64,000 bases of DNA from Plasmodium brasilianum. Lineage: Eukaryota; Apicomplexa; Aconoidasida; Haemosporida; Plasmodiidae. A program made the position numbers and the translations under genes. The notes beneath the pieces are model-generated. The model worked only from the letters and a program-made list of their open reading frames with translations. It was not told where the DNA came from and ran no database searches. Shown in pieces: positions 46,753 through 59,161 of the stretch (position 1 is the stretch's first letter; each line of letters opens with the position of its first letter). The stretch spans positions 822,501-886,500 of the forward strand of contig NC_090114.1 of assembly GCF_023973825.1 (NCBI RefSeq), in the 5' to 3' direction.

Positions 46753-49700
46753 GAAGAAATGACGTAAAAGATTTAAACAATGATATAAGGGAAAATAATA
46801 AAACTGAAGGAAAGAATGAAAAGAAATTAGAAAATGTTGTAGTTAGAATTAGAAAATTAGAAAAGCATGAAAAGTCAACATTGCATGCAGATCCTAATGA
46901 TAAGACTGCTTTATATTTTGATAAAGATTTTGAAATAGAGAAATACAATTTCGATATAGTTTTTGATGAAAATGATGATAATAAAATGATTTTTAATAAA
47001 ATAGGTGGTCATATAATGGTTAATAATGTTTGTGAAGGATTTAAAGAAACTATAATAACATACGGTCAAACAGGCAGTGGTAAAACATATACTTTATTCG
47101 GATCAAATAATGAATATGGTATCATCTATTATTTTGTTTATAATTTATATAAATTATGTACTGCAAAGAATAAAAAAAAAAAAATTTATCTAAGCATATA
47201 TGAAATATTAGGGGATACTTTAATTGATCTCATATCTACATTAAATGAAAAAAACGTCGAATTTTACACAGAAGAGCATTACCTTAAGACTATTAGATAT
47301 ACTTATAAAGTTGTCAATATAAAGAATTATGAAATGGCCAAAAAAATAATTGATACCGCATGTTTGCTCCGAAATGTCGAGGCTACTTCCCAGAATATGC
47401 GGTCCGGCAAAAGCAGGCGCGCGTGTGAATAGGCATTCACGTGTCTGTATATACAGGCGTGAACATGTATATACATATGTTCTTGCACACGTTCATGCAT
47501 ATGTTCATGCATATGTTCATGCATATGTGTAACGATATTTGCCATGATATTTGTAATACTAAAATGACTTTTTACCACCTCCTCATCAGGTCAAGCAGGT
47601 CCCATGCGATCATTCAGTTTTTTGTAAAAATTTCTGACTCCACAGTTAATAACGGCATTGAAACAATTAGGGAGTACTATGGCGTACTAACACTAGTGGA
47701 CTTGGTTGGATGTGAACGAGAAGAATTTAACACAAATAAAAGTGCAAGTAAAAATGATAAAACATCTAGTAAATTTTTGAATTCATCTCTTACATCTCTT
47801 AATAAGATGTTGAGAAAAATGCAAGTAACCTTTTTTTTTTTTTTTTTTTTTTTTTAAATACTTTAAGTCCCCACATGTACCTATGCCTTTTTTGCCACGA
47901 GTATAGGAATTGCTCGATGGAGGCAGTTCCACTCATACGATTGTCCATTTTTTGCTCATTCGTTGTTCATTAATTGCACAGTCGTTAGTGGATGTTTCTG
48001 CTCATCCACTTCTCCTCTTTTGCTCCCTTTGTAGATGGGAAATTTAGACGAATCGGATAAACGTCAAAGCGTTTTGTGTAAAGTGCTCTTTAACTACATT
48101 CAGAAGACCTGTGGAGTTTGCCTCATTTTTTGCTTCAACCCCAGAATAAGCCAAAAGAGTGTAAGAAAATTATGATCGATTTATGAATATTGCGTATATA
48201 TATGTACACACAAACATGCACACATGAAAACACACTCATATGTATACAAGTACACAGGGCGCATTGAAGTAATGGCGCTTTTAAATTATGTTTCTATGTT
48301 CATCATGTATTTATCAAAAAAAAAAAAAAAAAAATAAAGGAATAAAGGTGTGGAGCGTATATGTAGAGTGCATATGTAGAGTGTATATGTAGAGTGTATA
48401 TGTAGAGTGCATATGTAGAGTGTATATGTAGAGTGTATATATAGAGTGTATATGTAGAGTGTATGATGTATGTGTAAATTCCGATTAGACAAGTGAGCGC
48501 GCCCTTTTTCCCCACCTTTTAGCTAACCAGCTCAACGCTTATCATGGCCAGTGATTGCAAAAAAATAAAAAGCAAAAGAAAGCAGCTAATTCATGTTAAG
48601 TCTGAAAATAAAGAAGATTTTTTCAAAAAGATTGCACATGATGGGAATAAAAAGAGTATTCAGAATAAAGATCAGTACGAAGAAAAAAGTTGGGATGTAT
48701 TTGATTCCTCTAAAAAGGATTTAAATGATACAAATATTGAAGAAGACAAAAAAAATGCTAAGGATGATATGCATGCTAAGAATAATTCCACGATATTTCT
48801 TATTTATTCAAATGATGATAAAGATCATCATGCTGTTAATATTTTAAATAAAAAAAAAGATAATGAAAAAGTCAATATTTTTAAAAATATTGCACATGAA
48901 TTGGTAAATGAGCAAATGAGAGAAGAAAAAAAAAAAATACTCCTTATAGAGCAATTAAAAAATGATCTTGTTAAACTGAAAAACGAATGCGCTTTTTGGA
49001 AAAGGGAAACACATAATTATCACAATAAACTGAAAATATTAAATAAAAATTATTTAAAAATCAATGAATTTCTTTTTAGAACTTTAAATACTAACTCTTC
49101 TGATAGTTGTAATTCCCTCAATATTTGCAATTCGGCTTCTTCCAAATATGAAGAACAAATACATGAACGACAAAGAAGTCGTCAAATCAGCTTAAATAAT
49201 AACAAACCGTTTTTCCCTGTAGAGAAATATGAACAGGCAAGAAATTTCGAAAAGGAAAATGTTTCAAATAATCTTTCAAGTGTGCAAAGGGAAGGTGAAA
49301 ATGATGACCAACAAAAAATTGAAAAGAATTTGCCTGACTTGGTCAGCTCAAACGATCTACAAGCTGGCACATACATACCAAGCAGTAATAGTAACATCAA
49401 CAATAGCAATAGTAATAGTAACAGTAATAGTAATAGTAACAGTAATAGTAACAGTAATAGTAACAGCAATAGTAATAGTAATAGTAACAGCAATAGTAAT
49501 AGTAATAGTAATAGGAGTAATAACGGTGTAAATTGTCGTGTGAAAAAGAACTACACTATGATCGACACTTACCAAATGAATGAAAATAAGCCAGAAAAAG
49601 GTAAACAATACACAAAATACTACTCTTTTAATGAAAAAAAAAAATACAAAGAAGAATTTGTGCATAATAAATCACCTGACCATGTAAAAAATCTCCGCAA

Positions 49701-50370
49701 ATTTTGCACACAAGAGTTAATAAATTATGAACATAATTATGAACATAATTATGAACATGAATACGAACATAAATATGAACATAAATATGAACATAATTCC
49801 GCCCTAAATTCTGCACAGGTACAAATGGGCCAACATGACAAGCAAAATCATGAACAAGTCAAGCAAGTAAAAAATACGAAAACGAATTTTTATGATAAAA
49901 ATGTTTCACATATTACGTATAATCAACATAATGAACATGTCCTTAAAAATGTAAATACGTTATGCAATAAAAATATAAAAAGAGAAAATATCAATTTAAA
50001 TCTGAAAGAAATAAACAAAAATAATTTTACAGTTAATACATTTCAAAAAAAAAATACGAGTAACTCAAACGAGGAACAGCTAGTAAATAAAAACATTTTA
50101 ATGAAAGAATATCAAACTGCTAAAACTAGGTCTCCACGTTGTGATAACATTCACAAGGAAATATATAATAAGAAAAATACTGAACAGAAAATTGTTATAA
50201 ACGATCAATCATATTTAAGTAAAGGGGATGAAGAAACAACAAAAGCGGTTACTATAAACCCTGCTTCACCTATTAACTTTAATAATTTTGATGAGGTCAC
50301 AGTGGAATCCTTAGCTACTAAAATAAAAAATAGAATATTAAAATCGAGAAGCTTGTCCATAGCTCGATAA
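46753..50370 (+). CDS. Divergent kinesin motor protein; 5' exon not found
   Basis: Exons are 46753-47401, 47590-47824, 48035-48160 and 48523-50370, joining in phases 2, 0 and 0. They give about 952 residues plus a missing N-terminal exon, since the first acceptor is phase 1. Motor motifs: VVVRIRKLE (first strand), YGQTGSGKTYT (P-loop), SQNM then RSSRSH across the exon junction (switch I) and LVDLVGCE (switch II). NSSLTSLNKML follows as helix alpha-4, and LTSSTLIMASDCKKIKSK matches the end of the motor. The segment before it is degenerate: the usual YRDSKLT block reads DKRQSVLCKVLF. After the motor come a predicted coiled-coil (EQMREEKKKILLIEQLKNDLVKLKNE), an Asn-Ser run and a YEHN/YEHK repeat, ending in a basic tail. 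It moves along microtubules; its class is not clear. Confidence 0.85.
48350..48470. repeat. Short tandem repeat in a kinesin intron
   Basis: About nine copies of gtagagtgtatat, some with gcatat, in the intron 48161-48522. Confidence 0.82.
49384..49515. repeat. Asn-Ser coding repeat in the kinesin tail
   Basis: Runs of agtaat and aacagt encoding about 20 NS dipeptides. Pure trinucleotide structure with no frame break. Confidence 0.9.
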
Positions 50371-50459
50371 AGACAAGAAAAGAAACCAATAAGAAAATTG
50401 AAAAAAAGGAGAGGTCAGGAAGGACCATATTAAAATAAAAAAATAAAAAAAAAAAATAT

Positions 50460-50525
<66 letters not shown>

Positions 50526-50825
50526 ACACTCCTTCAGTACAAACGGAGTAAATGTATCACTCCCTTCGACTTCTTCTTTAACGCCTTACTATCCTTTTAT
50601 TTTTACAGCATATCCACTATACTGCTACTACCGTAGTAGCATATTTTCTTATTATTTTACATATCCACACGTACACATGTATATATATATGCACGTATAC
50701 TTACACATACAACAGAGCACAAAAATTTGACCCCCCCCCCTTTTTTTTTTTTTCTCATGTTAAGGCTTTTACATACAAAAAAAAAAATTTCATTTAAATG
50801 TTTTCCTTATTTCCTGTTTTACAAA
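50371..50825. other. Kinesin 3' flank
   Basis: Contains a TA microsatellite of about 60 bp (50463-50521), a C-run next to a T-run (50731-50753) and no recognisable gene. A short ATG frame at 50521 (MYDTPSVQTE) has no matching splice phase and is not annotated. Confidence 0.55.
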
Positions 50826-51487
50826 ATGGCATGTAATAATAATATTTTCAAGATAGGCTTTTTTTTTTTTTTTTTTTAAACAGCTAAAATCTCTTTGAAT
50901 AAAACATCAGACGAGCTCGTCTACATGTTTTTCCCTCTGCGTATAATTATGAAGCGCAGGTAAAGCACATTTGCTATGTTATATATATTTGCACATACGT
51001 TTATTCAAGCGTGTACATATTTAATTAGGTGTACATATGCGCATATGTATGTATATATATATATTTCTGTACATATAAACACACATAACATCCACATGCG
51101 TACAAACTTTCGACAGTTTAAAGTAAAAGTAGTATAACTGCCGCATAGACGTGCGCATATTTTATTTTTCGTTGCTTCCCAAATATATTGTGTCGAATAT
51201 AAGCAATGAAAAAATAATAAAATAAAAAATAAAAAACACAAAAGATGGGCAAACCAATATAGATCATTAAAAGAGCAATTTGGCATTAATTTGGCATCAA
51301 TTTGGCATTAATTTGGCATCAATTTTGCATCAATTTTGCGGCATTTTCGCATAAATTTCATACAATTTTTACATCTCTTTTATGGTTAATTTTTTCTTTT
51401 AACTTTTTCCATTTTTCAGTAAGTGCGAACGCTTATACTGATATTCGATTAGCTAAATATTTTTCTTCTTTTAACTTTGCCAAATAA
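50826..51487 (+). CDS. Small multi-exon gene, unknown function (tentative)
   Basis: Exon 1 would be the seven bases 50826-50832 (ATGGCA then T) with donor GTAATAAT. After a 51-nt intron with a long poly-T and acceptor AAACAG, exon 2 is 50884-50959, reading MASKISLNKTSDELVYMFFPLRI in total, and its donor is GTAAAG. Two of its three frames stop at once, so the frame is forced. The third exon probably follows the pyrimidine-rich acceptor at 51418-51419. In the forced phase it ends quickly at 51439-51441; in another phase it reads DIRLAKYFSSFNFAK to 51487, which looks more protein-like. I cannot decide between a missed middle exon and a different donor. Product small and basic; family not recognised. 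Confidence 0.35.
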
Positions 51488-53076
51488 ATGAAAAGTACTA
51501 TTTTTTTTTTTTTTTTTTTGATTAATTTTGCAAATTAGATATTCCTTTTTTTTTTTTTTTTTTTCACTGTTTATTTTTTTTGCATCAAAAAAATGAATAA
51601 ATAAATATAAATATACATATATACATTTGCAAAGAGGTTTATTTGAAAACTTTTAAACTTTTGCGCCAACATAAAAGAGCAAAACGTACTTCAGCAGGAA
51701 ATTACGTACATGTAAATTTATATAAATATTTACAAGTATATGTATACGTATGTATACTAATATTTTCATGAATGCAATATTTTAACTTCGTTATATGAAG
51801 GCATTCAAGGCGTCATTTGTTGTACGCTGCCAACGCTTAACACCATATTTAATCATTTAATATACGTACATATATATATATATATATAAACGTACATAAT
51901 ATATGATTTAACAGCTTCGGACGATTAAAATGTTATGTACATAGGCCTTCTTCGTGAAGTCCAACTGTGTACATATAACATAATTATAGGCAAAATGTAA
52001 GATTCATTACATTATGCGTGTAGATATGTACATACTTAAATATATACTCATACATATCTATACACATATATGTATATATATGTATATATATATATATATA
52101 TACATAACAAGTAATTATCTAATGAAAATTATTCTTCACAAATAGCATCACTTTGTAGTAGTATATACTTGTAAAATATGAAATGAACCCTCTTTTTTTT
52201 TTTTTTTTTTTTTTTTTAAATATGATGAAAGAGCTCGATATAAAACGTAAAAAAAAAAAAAAAGATTAATTAATGGGGTTAGCGCATAGTCTTATAAAAT
52301 AAACATTAACGTTTAAAATCATTTGTCAAATTTTTTACCTTTAAAAAAAGGAAAATGGAAAACAAAAATTTTCTACAACTTAAAATTTATTATATACATC
52401 TCATCGTTACCTATTCGTACGTTATCCTACGCATTCGTGCTTATTCGTACTTAACCATCCTTAAATATTACGTAATCATTACTTAATCATCCTTAAATAT
52501 TACTTAATCATTACTTAATCATCCTTAAATATTACTTAATCATTACTTAATCATCCTTAAATATTACTTAATCATTACTTAATCATTACTTAATTATATT
52601 AATTATACTTAATTTTACTATCTTATTTATTTTATTTTTTATTTTATTTTCATATCAAAAGAGGGGTAATAACAAATTAGTAAGTGCCGCCTCCTAATTT
52701 GGCATATAAAAAATACTTTTTTTTTTTCAATTTTTTTTTTGTTTTTTATTTTTTTTTAATTTTTTCATATATATGTTATATATATTATATTTGTTCAATT
52801 TGTTCAATTTGTTCAATTTGTTCAATTTGTTCAATTTGTTCAATTTGTTCAACTTGTTCAATTTGTTCAATTTGTTCAATTTGTTCAATTTGTTCAATTT
52901 GTTCAATTTGTTTAATTTGTTTAATTTGTTCAATTTGTAAAATTTTTATTTTAAATAGCTTTTTTATATATGTTTTTTTCTAATTTTTTTCTCTATTAAT
53001 ACACGTACGTACATATATGTACATATACATACATATATACATATATACATATACATATATACATATACATATATGC

Positions 53077-53136
<60 letters not shown>

Positions 53137-53159
53137 ATATATATGTATGCTTGTACAAA
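51488..53159. other. Gene-poor AT-rich stretch
   Basis: Holds poly-T runs, a cattacttaatcatcc array (52480-52600), a 9-bp ttgttcaat array (52790-52940) and TA arrays (52065-52100, 53077-53145). No convincing gene. A possible minus-strand terminal exon (EAALTNLLLPLF then stop, near 52660-52700) has a reasonable acceptor but no secure partner. Confidence 0.5.
52790..52940. repeat. 9-bp tandem repeat (ttgttcaat)
   Basis: About 16 copies, with one cttgttcaa and two tttgtttaa variants. Reads as Asn-Lys-Leu on the minus strand. Confidence 0.92.
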
Positions 53160-53780
53160 TATGACTGCTTCATCATACACGCAACTTCAAACCATGTACT
53201 TAAGTCCTTAAAATAGGAAGAGGGAAAAGAAGAAAAAATATAATTCATTTTAAAGGTTATTCTTTTATATACTATTTCGTTTGTGTTTCCGTACAATAGC
53301 TGCTTGGCCATATTTATGTTGAGTGCTCAGGGCATAAAGAAAAGCATATTTTTTTAGTCCGAATATATTATAAGAAATAATACGTACGTAAAATTATTGC
53401 ATATACGTACATATATGTATGTATTGTACTTATATATTTAAAATATGTATGTATGTATGTATGTATGTATATATATACTCACATGAAAACATATATGAAC
53501 AATGCACAAATGTAAGTAAATGCATACATATGTAAATATGCATACATGAACGTACATATATATATGCATGTATTACGTATGTATGTATGTATGTACGTTT
53601 GTATTTATGCTTCTATCCGTACAAATGCGTGCATCTATATGTAACTTTACCTGAGTACTCCTCGACAGAGCGACGTCTTAGTGTAGTTGATGGAGCGGAA
53701 TATGCAGTGTCTTTAGACCTGCCAAACTCTTTTTATAAACTATTATACAAGCACATTTACATTTTTGTAAAATAAAAGAG
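53160..53780 (-). other. Probable exons of an unidentified small gene, strand uncertain
   Basis: On the minus strand a segment at about 53659-53730 reads SKDTAYSAPSTTLRRRSVEEYS and ends at a GTAAAG donor. A second at about 53215-53330 reads [21 protein letters not shown] or, in another frame, [21 protein letters not shown]. On the plus strand the same DNA gives [20 protein letters not shown] after an acceptor at 53298-53299, and SVVDGAEYAVSLDLPNSFYK after one near 53655. Both strands look unusually protein-like for this genome, so at least one is probably coding. The product is not recognised. Confidence 0.3.
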
Positions 53781-53859
53781 CAAACAATTTTTTTTTTTTT
53801 TTTTTTTTGCCATTTTTTTCATATTCTTTCTGTGCATCAATTTTGCTTTTCCGTTTTTT

Positions 53860-54030
53860 CCTTTCCATTTTTTCTTTTCCATTTTTTCTTTTCCATTTTT
53901 TCTTTTCCATTTGTTCCTTTCCATTTTTTCTTTTCCAATTTTTCCTTTCCAATTTTTCTTTTCCATTTGTTCCTTTCCATTTTTTCTTTTCCAATTTTTC
54001 TTTTCCAATTTTTCCTTTTCCTTTTATTCA
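53860..54030. repeat. About 14-bp T-rich tandem repeat (ttttccattttttc)
   Basis: About 12 copies with variants ttgttc and aattttt. Open frames in all three plus frames and the minus strand are by-products. Confidence 0.85.
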
Positions 54031-54244
54031 TTTCTTTTTTTTATTATTGTTGTGATATGCTCCATTTTTCTGCCCCTTTAAACATAGAGGGAAAAGAGAA
54101 AGGGCTTAATAATTAGATAGAAATAAATGCAGCTTTAGTGGTACAAATGATATAATGTCTATTTTATTTCATGTTATCATTTTCAAGTGATTATAAAAGT
54201 GTAACACCCCTGTACATTATTTCACCAGTGGAGGGAAATTATTT

Positions 54245-54485
54245 TATTATTTTATTTTTTCTTATTTTTTCTTATTTTTTCTTATTTTTTCTTATTTTTT
54301 CTTATTTTTTCTTATTTTTTCTTATTTTTTCTTATTTTTTCTTATTTTTTCTTATTTTTTCTTATTTCTTCTTATTTCTTTTTATTTCTTCTTATTTCTT
54401 CTTATTTCTTCTTATTTCTTCTTATTTTTTCTTATTTTTTCATATTTTTTCTTATTTCTTCATATTTCTTCTTATTTTTTCTTAC
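54245..54485. repeat. 11-bp tandem repeat (ttttttcttat)
   Basis: About 22 copies. The right half has tttcttcttat variants. Confidence 0.88.
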
Positions 54486-54659
54486 TTTTAATTTAATTTA
54501 ATTTTTTTTTTTTTATGCCCTTTTCCGTTGTTACGTTTCTACATTTTTTGGTAAATACAGAGTAAACGAATCGCGGAAGGGGGGAAATCGTAAGTTAAGT
54601 CGTCAAGCTTAGCGGAACATAAACGGGAAGCGTGGGAAAACGAAGGGAAAAAACAAGTC

Positions 54660-54748
54660 GAAAAATATTGAAAGATATTGAAAGATATTGAAAAATATTG
54701 AAAGATATTGAAACATATTGAAACATATTGAAACATATTGAAGAACAT
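54660..54748. repeat. 12-bp tandem repeat (attgaaagatatt family) upstream of the DnaJ gene
   Basis: About seven copies of atattgaaaRat/acat immediately before the DnaJ gene. The upstream end of the DnaJ open frame starts inside this repeat, so its ATG at 54728 is unlikely to be the true start. Confidence 0.8.
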
Positions 54749-54802
54749 TGTAAAACGTTAGTTACTTACCTCCAATCAGGGCCAACGAAACCGCGGAGGA
54801 GT

Positions 54803-57019
54803 ATGTCCAACTGGAACTTCTTCACGGACTATGGGAGCTGGTTCGGGAGCCCCAGCTCCATGTCAACAAACGTGGAGGGGAATAGCTCCTCGAATATTTC
54901 TGCTAATATAACAACTGCAGCTGCAGCTGCAACGAGTACTAAGAGCTCATCGGCTGTATTTAGTAGCAATAATAATAGGAATGATGGAAAGATGAGAGAA
55001 AATATCCCAGATGAAAAAGATCAATACAGGTTTAAATATGAAGGAAAATTGCATTTTACAGAAAAAATTAAAAATAGTTCGGATACGAAAAATCGTAGTA
55101 GCAGTAGTGGAAGTAAGGAACATAGTGATAGTAAAGGTAGTAGTAAATGGAGGATTGGTAAAAAACATAAGGAAAAAAAAAATAATAATAATTATAGTAA
55201 TGATAACAGTAATGATAAAAGTAGTGGTAACAGTAATGATAAAAGTAGTGGTAACAGTAATGATAAAAGGAATGGCAAAAATAGTGGTAATAACAATGGA
55301 AATAGTAGTAACAAAGAAAGTGGATTCTTTAGTCAGTTGGGGATCTCCAATTTTCTGCCCCATCTTGATAATTCAAATATATGTAATGAGTATAAAACAG
55401 GATATCATTTGGATGAAGAAGTTAAAAAGGTATTTCCGAATGGAAGAGCTTCCAAAAAGGGTAGTAAAATGAAAATTGGGTTAGAAGCAAATATGAACAC
55501 ATCTACTGCATTCACTTCATCAGTGGATGTACCAAACATATGTGTGGATACTACATATTATGACATTTTGGAGGTTAAACCCAATGCTACAGCTAGCGAA
55601 ATAAAGTCAAAATATTATAAGCTAGCTTTAAAATATCATCCAGATAAAAATGCGGATGATCCTGAAGCCAAAATAAAATTTCAGAAAATTAATGAAGCAT
55701 ATCAAGTATTAAGTGATGATGAAAAAAGAATGGAATATAATAAATATGGTCTGAATGCAACTAAAGATATGGTTATTATAGATCCAGCTCTTCTCTTTAT
55801 GATGCTATATAGTTCAGAAGAATTAGCTGATTATATTGGTACTTTAAGAGTAGCTTACTTTATAAAATTAGCATTTTCTGGTAATATGTCCATTGAAGAT
55901 ATGAAATTAAGGGATGATAATTTTATTAGTGAAATGGAAATAGAACAAAAGAAAAGAGAAGTTGAATTAGCTCTTATACTTAGAGATAAATTACAACCAT
56001 ATGTAGATGATGATACGAAATGGAATGATAAAATGGAAAATGAAATTACATGTTTACTTGAATCTTCCTTTTCTAGTTCTATTCTTGAATCTATTGGATG
56101 GACTTATAGAAACATATCTGCATCATTTATAGCTGAAGTGACAACCTTATGGGGAGTAGGAGCAGCTGTACCAAACATACAAGCATCTAAGCGGACTGTC
56201 CAGAATAGCTTTGGAGTGGCATCCTCAATCATTAGTACGTTTTTTACCATGCAGAAGATGGCAGCATATAACGATTACTACAACACATTGGAACAAAAAA
56301 AGGAGGCACTCACTGCTAATAAGGAAGCGCATAGTGGTGGTAGTGGTAATGGTAGTGGTAGTGGTAGTGGTAATGGTAGTGGTAGTGGTAATGGTAGTGG
56401 AAGTAAAGAGGGGGAAGATTGTAATAGGGGAGAGGGAAATACACCCAATAATGATGCTACAAAGGAAAGTACTACCGCATCCTCATCTGTTGGTACATCT
56501 AGTAAGCAGGATGTGAATTCTAGTATGCACAAAAATGATAAACATGGAAAAAGTGGTAGTAGTAGTAGTAGTACCAATGATAAGAATGAAAGTATGAACA
56601 GCACTTCCAGAGGGAAGCATAGCAATAGTAAAAGTAATAAACTTTTTGAAAAAGAGGCGTTAATTGAAAAAAAAAATAATGAAGCCTTCGGAACTATTAT
56701 AAGAAATGTACTGAAGGTAGTTCTATGGGATATCGAAACAACAGTCAGACAAGTAGCTGAAAAAGTTTTGCGGGATGAAGGTGTAGATATCAATATTCGA
56801 TTAAAGAGAGCTAGAGGGTTAAAAGTTTTAGGGAAAATTATGTTAAGATTATCCAAGACGAAAAAGGATATGTGTGAATCGAAAGATTTTGATGTTAATA
56901 AACTTTTTGAAAGTGTTCTTATGAAGGCAGTAGAACAGGCATTTGCGGAAGAGGAGTCTGAGAAGGGAGCAGAAAAGGGTGTAGAAAAAGAAGACATGTA
57001 TAAAAGAGAATTTATATAA
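54803..57019 (+). CDS. DnaJ (Hsp40) protein with X-type C-terminal domain
   Basis: Single exon of 738 residues from the ATG at 54803 ([16 protein letters not shown]). The earlier in-frame ATG at 54728 lies in a tandem repeat and was rejected, though a short upstream exon cannot be excluded. After a Ser/Asn/Lys-rich head, the J domain spans residues about 250-315 ([32 protein letters not shown]), with the HPD motif that stimulates Hsp70 near residue 278. It is followed by helices typical of the DnaJ-X family ([38 protein letters not shown]). A Gly-Ser-Asn low-complexity insert near residues 510-640 interrupts this domain, and the C-terminal X region resumes with [31 protein letters not shown]. 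Yeast Caj1 and Djp1 have the same plan. No Gly/Phe zinc-finger region and no PEXEL-like export motif seen, so it is probably a parasite-internal chaperone. Confidence 0.92.
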   Translation: MSNWNFFTDYGSWFGSPSSMSTNVEGNSSSNISANITTAAAAATSTKSSSAVFSSNNNRNDGKMRENIPDEKDQYRFKYEGKLHFTEKIKNSSDTKNRSSSSGSKEHSDSKGSSKWRIGKKHKEKKNNNNYSNDNSNDKSSGNSNDKSSGNSNDKRNGKNSGNNNGNSSNKESGFFSQLGISNFLPHLDNSNICNEYKTGYHLDEEVKKVFPNGRASKKGSKMKIGLEANMNTSTAFTSSVDVPNICVDTTYYDILEVKPNATASEIKSKYYKLALKYHPDKNADDPEAKIKFQKINEAYQVLSDDEKRMEYNKYGLNATKDMVIIDPALLFMMLYSSEELADYIGTLRVAYFIKLAFSGNMSIEDMKLRDDNFISEMEIEQKKREVELALILRDKLQPYVDDDTKWNDKMENEITCLLESSFSSSILESIGWTYRNISASFIAEVTTLWGVGAAVPNIQASKRTVQNSFGVASSIISTFFTMQKMAAYNDYYNTLEQKKEALTANKEAHSGGSGNGSGSGSGNGSGSGNGSGSKEGEDCNRGEGNTPNNDATKESTTASSSVGTSSKQDVNSSMHKNDKHGKSGSSSSSTNDKNESMNSTSRGKHSNSKSNKLFEKEALIEKKNNEAFGTIIRNVLKVVLWDIETTVRQVAEKVLRDEGVDINIRLKRARGLKVLGKIMLRLSKTKKDMCESKDFDVNKLFESVLMKAVEQAFAEEESEKGAEKGVEKEDMYKREFI

Positions 57020-57741
57020 TAATGATCATTTGTTCACTCCACCACCCTATTTGAAGGATAAAAAAGAAAAGAAATAAAGTAGCATACGTTTTGCTGATCC
57101 TCTTTGTTACACATAGGAAAAGACAACAGTGTGTTGTGACAATGTTACTGAATTAAGAAGCGATACATTTGGAACTCCATAAAAAGGGTAAATAAACAAA
57201 AAGGATATACATATTAAAAAAGGGGTGGGTAATGATAAACAGACGGTTAAGTGGCGGAAAACAAACATAGGATAGCTTTGTTATTGTGGAAAAACGAGGA
57301 GATGTATTATTTAATAAAATGAAGGGTTCGTTACAATTACCCATAAGTCAAAATGGGAGGAGATGGAGGAATAGACTGTGCTAGTGGAACAACAAAGGAA
57401 AAAAAAAAATGTGAGCACGAAAGTGTTTAAAAAGAAATTTGTTAAATGCTGAAGTAATTTATTGTATAATTGTATCTTTTCTAATCTTTTGAGGATATGC
57501 TTGTTATATTATAAATGTTGATAAAAAAAAAAATATTATGCTTCATTTGTTTTTTAGAAAGGATATTTTTCCCCTCTTTCTTTAATTTTTCTTTTCATTC
57601 CTTTATTTACTGTTCCTTATTATTCCTGTGTTCCTTATTATTCCTTATGGTTCTTTAATTTTTCCATAGTTATTTTTTTTTTTTTTTCATCATGAGAAGA
57701 TCCTTTGAATAATATATGCATACATATTTATATACCCCTAC

Positions 57742-57800
<59 letters not shown>

Positions 57801-58594
57801 CGCATACCCGACGCATATGCACTTATACGTACACATGTTTGCACGTGCGTATATATGTGTGTGTGTGTTAGGACAGTCGCTTTTTTAACGCTTTTTTGTT
57901 AGTGGTTTTAAATCGCCCTTTACACCCCAATACAATTGTGCGCACGCACAGACCATACTCATACAACATTGTATTCTTTACTTTTTTTTTTTTTTTTCTT
58001 TTCTTTTCCATATGAAGCAGTTATCTTCGTTATTTTATTTTTATGCCTTTTCAAGTTTAAAATATTTGATTTGTTTATAATTTTTTCTTATCCCATTCCA
58101 CTTATTTTTGTGTACATCCATATATAATATTACGTTTCCTTCCTACGCATACAAGCCTACGTAGTCATGCGTTAATGTTAATTCAACTTTTTCCTTTTCT
58201 TGTATTAACCTTTGTAGTATACACTTACATGTGATACTTGAAAAATATATTTTTTTTTTTTTAATAACACACTCATAGGGTGGTTGTAAACCACTCTATT
58301 AATTCGCCTGGCTGTAAGGTAGTCATTCTGTCTGCTTTTGCTTGCTTGTTTGCTGTTTTTTTTTTTTTTTTCTTTTTCATTGTCCCACCTTTATCATTAA
58401 CAATATGCATATATTTTCCCAAATTTCAAATTTCGTTATTCCCCCTTTAATATGAACTTCTACTAATCACCTGAACGTGTGCATGTTTTATACGCATTTT
58501 TTAACACATACACATATACAAAAATGATACGAAATGAAGACATGTAGTTTTTTTCCCCCAACTGCCACTACCACTACCACTACCACCATTTACT
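57020..58594. other. Convergent intergenic region DnaJ / ALG13
   Basis: Both 3' UTRs lie here. It contains a TA array of about 45 bp (57744-57788), several poly-T runs and ttccttattattcc copies (57610-57650). No gene seen. Confidence 0.6.
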
Positions 58595-59161
58595 TCACCT
58601 CCCGTGCATTAATTTTTGCAAATCGCGCAAGAAACTTTCAGTATTATTTGGTTTTGGGAAAACACTATATGATTTCTTTTTTAAGCATGTGTAAATGTTT
58701 TCCATTAACGTTTCTAAAGATATACATATTTCAACGTAATTAGACGTGCCCATAAAATGAGCAAATTCCATTTGATGGTTATTCATTAACTTTTTATTAA
58801 CAACAAGTAAAATTTTTTTATTTTTTCTTAAGCATTCGAATGTTGTCCCAGCTCCTCCATGACTTACAATTAAATCTGCTTTATCATAAAATTTATTAAG
58901 ATCATTCTGGTAAGTAAAATACTTTACTTTTTTCAATAAATTATATCCATTGTCGTCGTCCTCCTCCTTTTTGTTGTTGCTATTGATGTTGTTGTTCTTG
59001 TTGTTCTTATATATTAATTTTGGTATATAAGAGCTACTCCCAATTTGCATGGTCATCTGTGCGAAGCCTAATTTTTTTAAAAAATGGTGAAACTCTTCCT
59101 TGTCCATATATTCGATCAGCTCATCGAATTTATGCGACCCGACCGTGACAAATAAGTACAT
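58595..59161 (-). CDS. ALG13: UDP-GlcNAc transferase subunit ALG13
   Basis: Single exon, 188 residues, ATG at 59159-59161. The start MYLFVTVGSHKFDELI is the ALG13 nucleotide-sugar-binding strand-loop. The block DLIVSHGGAGTTFECLRKNKKILLVVNKKLMNNHQMEFA contains the family's SHGGAGT glycine loop and the NxHQxE sugar-nucleotide contact motif. ALG13 docks on the membrane protein ALG14, and together they add the second GlcNAc to dolichol-PP-GlcNAc on the cytosolic face of the ER. Length matches the compact yeast/protist form. A short Asn/Lys/Asp insert (NNNINSNNKKEEDDD) sits between the two halves. Malaria parasites have a reduced N-glycan pathway making only GlcNAc1-2, so this would be its last step. 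Confidence 0.95.
   Translation of the reverse strand: MYLFVTVGSHKFDELIEYMDKEEFHHFLKKLGFAQMTMQIGSSSYIPKLIYKNNKNNNINSNNKKEEDDDNGYNLLKKVKYFTYQNDLNKFYDKADLIVSHGGAGTTFECLRKNKKILLVVNKKLMNNHQMEFAHFMGTSNYVEICISLETLMENIYTCLKKKSYSVFPKPNNTESFLRDLQKLMHGR

Noticed and set aside
54728..54802. Upstream ATG for the DnaJ protein
   Set aside because: It lies in a 12-bp tandem repeat. The ATG at 54803 opens unique sequence, although a short upstream exon remains possible.
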